Shown here: positions 59,487 through 64,000 of the stretch, in pieces
Position numbering within the stretch: position 1 is the first letter of the stretch
Layout of the letters: every line of letters begins with the position of its first letter
Assembly (NCBI RefSeq): GCF_905220415.1
Contig: NC_059547.1
Location: forward strand, 7,886,501-7,950,500
Direction of reading: 5' to 3'
Source: Colias croceus
Lineage: Eukaryota; Arthropoda; Insecta; Lepidoptera; Pieridae
Length of the DNA stretch: 64,000 bases
Position numbers and translations under genes: made by a program
Notes under the pieces: generated by a model
The model's input: the letters and a program-made list of their open reading frames with translations, nothing else
What the model was told of the DNA's origin: nothing
Databases searched by the model: none

Positions 59487-61637
59487 TGCTTACACTTGGT
59501 TGCCTTGGATTTCTTTAATACGACTCGATGATATTATGTATGGAAGAGAAGCTTTTTTCACCTATCTTATAATCGCTACCAGATGTCCATTCAAGTATTC
59601 TGTTATACCGTACTTTAAATTTAGTTGTTTACAAACTCAAGGCAAGGCAAGACAAATTGATGTAAGATCAGTCCAACCTTCAAACACTGGGAAATTTTCA
59701 TCATTATTGTAGCGTTACATTTACTGGTCTTTCAAAAGCCCTTTTGTGATTATAAAGCAATACAATAGCAAACCAATACACGTAATCTTTATTAAGAATA
59801 AACAGGATAATGGCTAAGCTCCAAAGGCCAAAAGCCCGGTCCTTTGAGTCAAACGACCGGCAAATTAAGTTTTAAAAACGTTTCGGCCAGCTCGTAACAC
59901 TTTTTGTTCTATCGGTCGTCTACTGTCCACTTTTCAATTTAGCCGTGTTTAGTTTTAGTTGGTCGTGGATAATTTGCTTAAGAATAGCGAGAGTAGTTTG
60001 TTGTTGGCAAACGTTTTCATTTTCACGTGATTTTCACGTTGTATGTTGTGCATAAGCGTTTCTCGAACCATTTATATGTATAAATGATACATTATTTTTA
60101 GAAATAAATGATACTGTTTTTTTTGTTTAAAAAGAAATTTAATTCATTCGTTTCTTCACAAAATAAATCGCTTATTGTGTCATCATGCCAGTTATAAATA
60201 ATCAAAATTCAATACATTTTACTTTTACCTTTTATTTTACGAATAAAGTTTAAGCGATACATCTATATAGCTATCTTACATAGTCATTTAATATCGATTA
60301 TCTCAATTTGATAAACAGATGTTAGCGACACATAGATTTCTTGATGACGTTTGAAAAAAGGCGAGCTTATGTCCCTTGTCCGATAAAAAAGAGGAACTTT
60401 GTAGGATTATCCCTTTTTACCTCCAGCGTCACGCATAATTTAATATGCCACTTCAATGTCTACCCTCATCTAGGGAGATACAAAAAACAGGTTTGTTAAT
60501 AAAATGGACACTATGGATCTTGTCTCCACGTTAGGTTATTTGAATGTACCTATGTTTTATTCTCAGGTTATATTATTAAAATAATCTCTTTTGAAGTGAA
60601 ACTTCTTTATGCGCGTAGAGAGTAAAATTTTAAGGTTGCGTGATGGCAATACCGTTACGTCATGGACCAGGGCGACGATTTTGGCATCTTTTAATCTTGC
60701 CAAGTAAGTTTCACTTTTGACACGAGTGCTCGGGACACAAGCTCTTTTTTAATATCAAACTGATTGGATGCGTTATATCGAGTGATTCACGGCATCATAA
60801 CCGGAAATTTCGTCGTGGATGTATTAATATCCTGGTTATTGTCAGGAAAGTAATGTAGGAGAGATAGCAATACAATACACCCAAGTTCTATTGCTAACTA
60901 CAAGTATAACGTCGAATTTCTGTAAGACGATACTAATCTTCTACCCAAAAGATTGTCAGTTCCGATATCCCATATCTATGGAAAGTTTGACAACGATATT
61001 AATTCCGCTTTCTATTAATCAAACAATTTTCAACCCAGTCGAGTAGTTTATAAATTATTATTACGAAAAAGAAATACTTCGAATTATAAATTACACATCT
61101 TTTTATATGATTTAGTTTTAACGTGTAGATATAACCATTTACATAAAGAATCACCGCAATAAAGGCTCTTGCGAGTTTTCCAGCCCCCCTAGCCAAGTGG
61201 CTTTCTATTAGCGTAGCGGGGCAGTTGTTTCTACGTTAGCACCTACTGTTTTACTGACTTAGAGACTAGATGGCGTTGTATTTAATATCTAGAATGTAAG
61301 AAACATTTTCAGTTATTATATTTCATACTTTTACCTTTAGAAAAGTATAAATGAAAACTATTTAAATCTACCACATTAAATATTCATTCTATTTAAATAA
61401 ATAGGTGTAGCTTTCAGTATCTTACACATAGATACGAGTCGTTTCATATTATTATGCTTTCAGAATACCTACTATCAAAATGCTACGCTATATATTAACT
61501 AAAATAGAGAAAGAAACAATATAAAATAGAGATATTTCTTGTGATACAAAGGCCGATTCAAAATCCGTGGAAGTTTGCTATCAAATTTGTTATTTTTTTG
61601 TCTGAGAGAAATATTGCTCTATCAAATTTATATGAAA
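59487..61637. other. Intergenic stretch without recognised genes
   Basis: AT-rich. A GC-richer patch lies at about 59815-59920 and another near 60640-60700. No ORF with a known domain and no RNA gene are seen. Confidence 0.4.
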
Positions 61638-61870
61638 ACTAGCTGCTCCGCGCGGTTTCACCCCTGTGGCTCCACTCCTGTTGCCCGTAGTGTGATGAAA
61701 TATAGCCTATAACCTTCCTCGATAAATGGGCTATCTGACACCGAAAGAATTTTTCAAATCGGACTAGTAGTTCCCGAGATTAGTGCGTTCAAACAAACAA
61801 ACACCCAAACAAACAATCAATCAATCAAACAAACAAACAAACTCTTCAGCTTTATAATATTAGTATAGAT
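61638..61870 (+). repeat. CTAG-headed short repeat, family A
   Basis: Head ACTAGCTGCTCCGCGCGGTT, an expanded (AAAC)n/(AATC)n run at 61788-61840, and tail TATAATATTAGTATAGAT. Confidence 0.88.
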
Positions 61871-62350
61871 TATTCTCCGACTATGTTCTACGTTCTACAC
61901 TTCAATATTAAAAATCATGACGCTCATGCCTCATATTATTGATTTGAATAGCTGGCATACAAAATATACGACTATTAACTCTAACAAAATCATCTCAATA
62001 GTACATAATCATGAACCGTGATAACTTATAAAAACGTGCAGTAATGAGCACCTGCTACGATGCGCTTTATAAATGGTGTTCGTCCGTAACATTAATATCA
62101 TCGCGTTGAAATATTAAAGTTTCACTACAGTCATTATGTCGGAAACTTATCGTAACGGCTCTTCGCTATTGTTTTATGGATAAAGCGTATTAATGAGCGA
62201 TTTACACAGCTCTTAACATCGTCTGCTTGCAACTTCTTGTGTAATATAAATTTTGATGCTCTAGATTTTCTATGAGCTTGGAATTCAATAAAGGATTGTG
62301 TACTTACAAATACTGAGAAGTGTACAAGCTATGTTACTCTTTTATTATAC

Positions 62351-62581
62351 ACTAGCTTTCCGCCTGCGGCTTCTCCCGCGTTTGCAAAGGAAAATCCGCA
62401 TAGTTCCCGTTCCCGTGGGATTTCCGGGATAAAAACTATCCTATGTGTTAAATGTTAATCCAAGTTATTATATTATATGTGTGCTAAATTTCATTGTAAT
62501 CGGTTCAGTAGTTTTTACGTGAAAGAGTAACAAACATCCATACATCGATACAAACTTTCGCATTTATAATATTAGTAGGAT
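62351..62581 (+). repeat. CTAG-headed short repeat, family B
   Basis: Head ACTAGCTTTCCGCCTGCGGC, body CATTGTAATCGGTTCAGTAG, tail TATAATATTAGTAGGAT. One of the best-preserved copies. Confidence 0.88.
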
Positions 62582-62857
62582 ATTAGATAGATACATACAT
62601 AGTAAATAATATGTGCGGGCTTACTTTCACTTGAATTAATGTTTTATGCATCGTTGTTATTTGAACACGAGTTATTATTTGTAAAATAAAATAAAAGTTA
62701 TAACTAGGGTGAATTCGTAAATCATTTTCGTTAATGAGGTAAGTACCTAGAACATGTTTGCAAATAGCCAAATCTAAATATTTAAATAATATGCCAAATT
62801 TTTTTAATTCTATTGCAATAATTATAAATTATTATCTTAGAAATTTCCCACTCAATT

Positions 62858-63105
62858 AAATAAATAAATAAATATTCAGGACTATTTTCACACACGGCAA
62901 GATCTGATCCCATACTAAGCTTTCGCTTGTGTTATGGAAACCAGGTGGTTGATAAACATTTAATTTTAAATAAATACTTATATAGATAATTAACACCCAG
63001 ACACAGAGCAAACATCTATGTTCATCATACAAATATTTGCCCCGGGTGGGAATCGCCACGACCTCTGACTTAGAAGGCACTTACCAACCACAACCGGTCA
63101 GTCAG
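62858..63105 (-). mobile_element. tRNA-derived SINE with (ATTT)n tail
   Basis: On the minus strand the head is at the right (GACCGGTTGTGGTTGGTAAG, with a B-box-like GTGGCGATTCCCACC) and the tail is an (ATTT)n repeat at the left. TCAATT flanks both ends (62852-62857 and 63106-63111). Confidence 0.78.
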
Positions 63106-63529
63106 TCAATTCATAATTTAAAAACACATTTTTAATAGGCCTTTATTATATAGGTATAAGTTCGTTGCTCGGTGAAACAATGCAGAAATCTGTTTTAAAT
63201 CTACAAACGAAATCAAAAAGCATATTCATGTTAAATAAAACAAGTTTTATGTAATTACACAGACAAATTCGCGAAGACGTCTTCAGTAATCAATTTAGTA
63301 TTCAGAAATCCAAAGCGCCATTTGTTGGATTACAGAGAACGATTTAATTTTGTACTCCATTCTATATTAATATACCTACGTGAATTCGTGTGATGGGTTG
63401 TGAATGATTTACCGAAGACACTTGTATGACGTCTTTTAATTGGGTTTGATTGAGATCTTTCATTAAACTTCTTAGGGGAATTTAAATATGTGGTTTCAAT
63501 TGCAATGAAATGTTTCATATTTGAGACGT

Positions 63530-63990
63530 TTATTCTCATAATGGGACTTGGGAGGCTTCAAAGATCTAGACACGCGGCAGCGTGTCAAGCCGAGTTCAAG
63601 CGAAGAGAACTGGCGAGCAGCAGCCGTGTGTATATTTACACGAACCATTTCGAGCCACTTTTCACCCCCTTATAACTCAAAAACTATTTAAGTTATATAA
63701 ACCAAATTTGGTACACATCAAGAGGACCTCAAGATAAACAAGAACCTTAAATTTCATAAATACAGATTAAACAGTTGCGTAGATATTAATATCCAAAAAT
63801 CGCAATTTTTAAGACTGACTGACTTATAGACATATACAAAACCTAACCCACTTCCAGATGACCTAGAAAGTTCAAATTTTGTAATCAACTAGGTAATAGT
63901 GAGTGTACAAAGGAAAAAATCAGAAAATACTGAATTTATTTGTATTTAATTTTTTTTTCAATGACATAAATTTTGTTTGTATGGAAAAAT
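63530..63990 (+). repeat. Unclassified dispersed repeat
   Basis: A GC-richer head (CACGCGGCAGCGTGTCAAGC) followed by an AT-rich body (CCCCTTATAACTCAAAAACT, AGACTGACTGACTTATAGAC). It resembles a common lepidopteran repeat and probably runs past the window edge. The class is unknown. Confidence 0.4.
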
Positions 63991-64000
63991 GGAAAAGTTT

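Overview
The window is AT-rich eukaryotic DNA, almost certainly from a moth or butterfly (Lepidoptera). Reasons: one intron-rich animal gene; a tRNA-derived SINE ending in a TGA(TGA)n tail; many copies of the short CTAG-headed repeats that end in TATAATATTAGTATRGAT; an errantivirus related to the gypsy/TED group; and RTE-like LINE and MITE debris throughout. Nothing looks bacterial: there are no operons and no dense ORFs. Most short open frames are chance frames in AT-rich DNA or lie inside repeats.

Region 1 (1-20.7 kb) holds the only host protein-coding gene I can support: the 3' seven exons of an EVA-1 homologue (EVA1C-like), on the + strand. The exons are 882-1087, 8300-8438, 15369-15518, 16316-16459, 18089-18193, 18973-19110 and 19792-20237. 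They join in frame at every junction and encode two galactose-binding (SUEL) lectin domains, a charged extracellular linker, one membrane span and a cytoplasmic tail. The 5' exons, including the signal peptide, lie left of the window. The introns carry most of the recent insertions: a 6.36-kb endogenous errantivirus with identical LTRs (1677-8035, itself holding a SINE), a 1.09-kb TRIM-like LTR element with identical LTRs (10865-11950), a 1.2-kb TTA-flanked element (12671-13865), and two MITEs, one of them 26 bp from a splice acceptor.

Region 2 (20.7-64 kb) looks intergenic or like a very large intron. I could recognise no host protein gene in it. It holds one tRNA-Phe(GAA) gene (52800-52872), a 5'-truncated LINE reverse transcriptase (26.9-28.6 kb, minus), several SINEs, about twenty copies of three related ~200-bp repeat families, and several striking inverted repeats. 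These are a 174-bp pair with one mismatch (41.2-41.6 kb), a 177-bp pair (31.3-31.9 kb), a perfect 67-bp stem with a 6-nt loop (47.6-47.7 kb), and a nested hairpin cluster at 50.2-50.5 kb.

The best candidates for something new are three. (a) The errantivirus has lost its RT/RNase H and integrase core and carries about 1 kb of apparently non-retroviral DNA instead, yet kept identical LTRs, so it was probably mobilised in trans. (b) The long, nearly perfect inverted repeats could produce hairpin RNA. (c) The short repeat families appear to swap heads and tails. I saw no previously unknown protein system. All family assignments come from reading motifs by eye; no database was searched.
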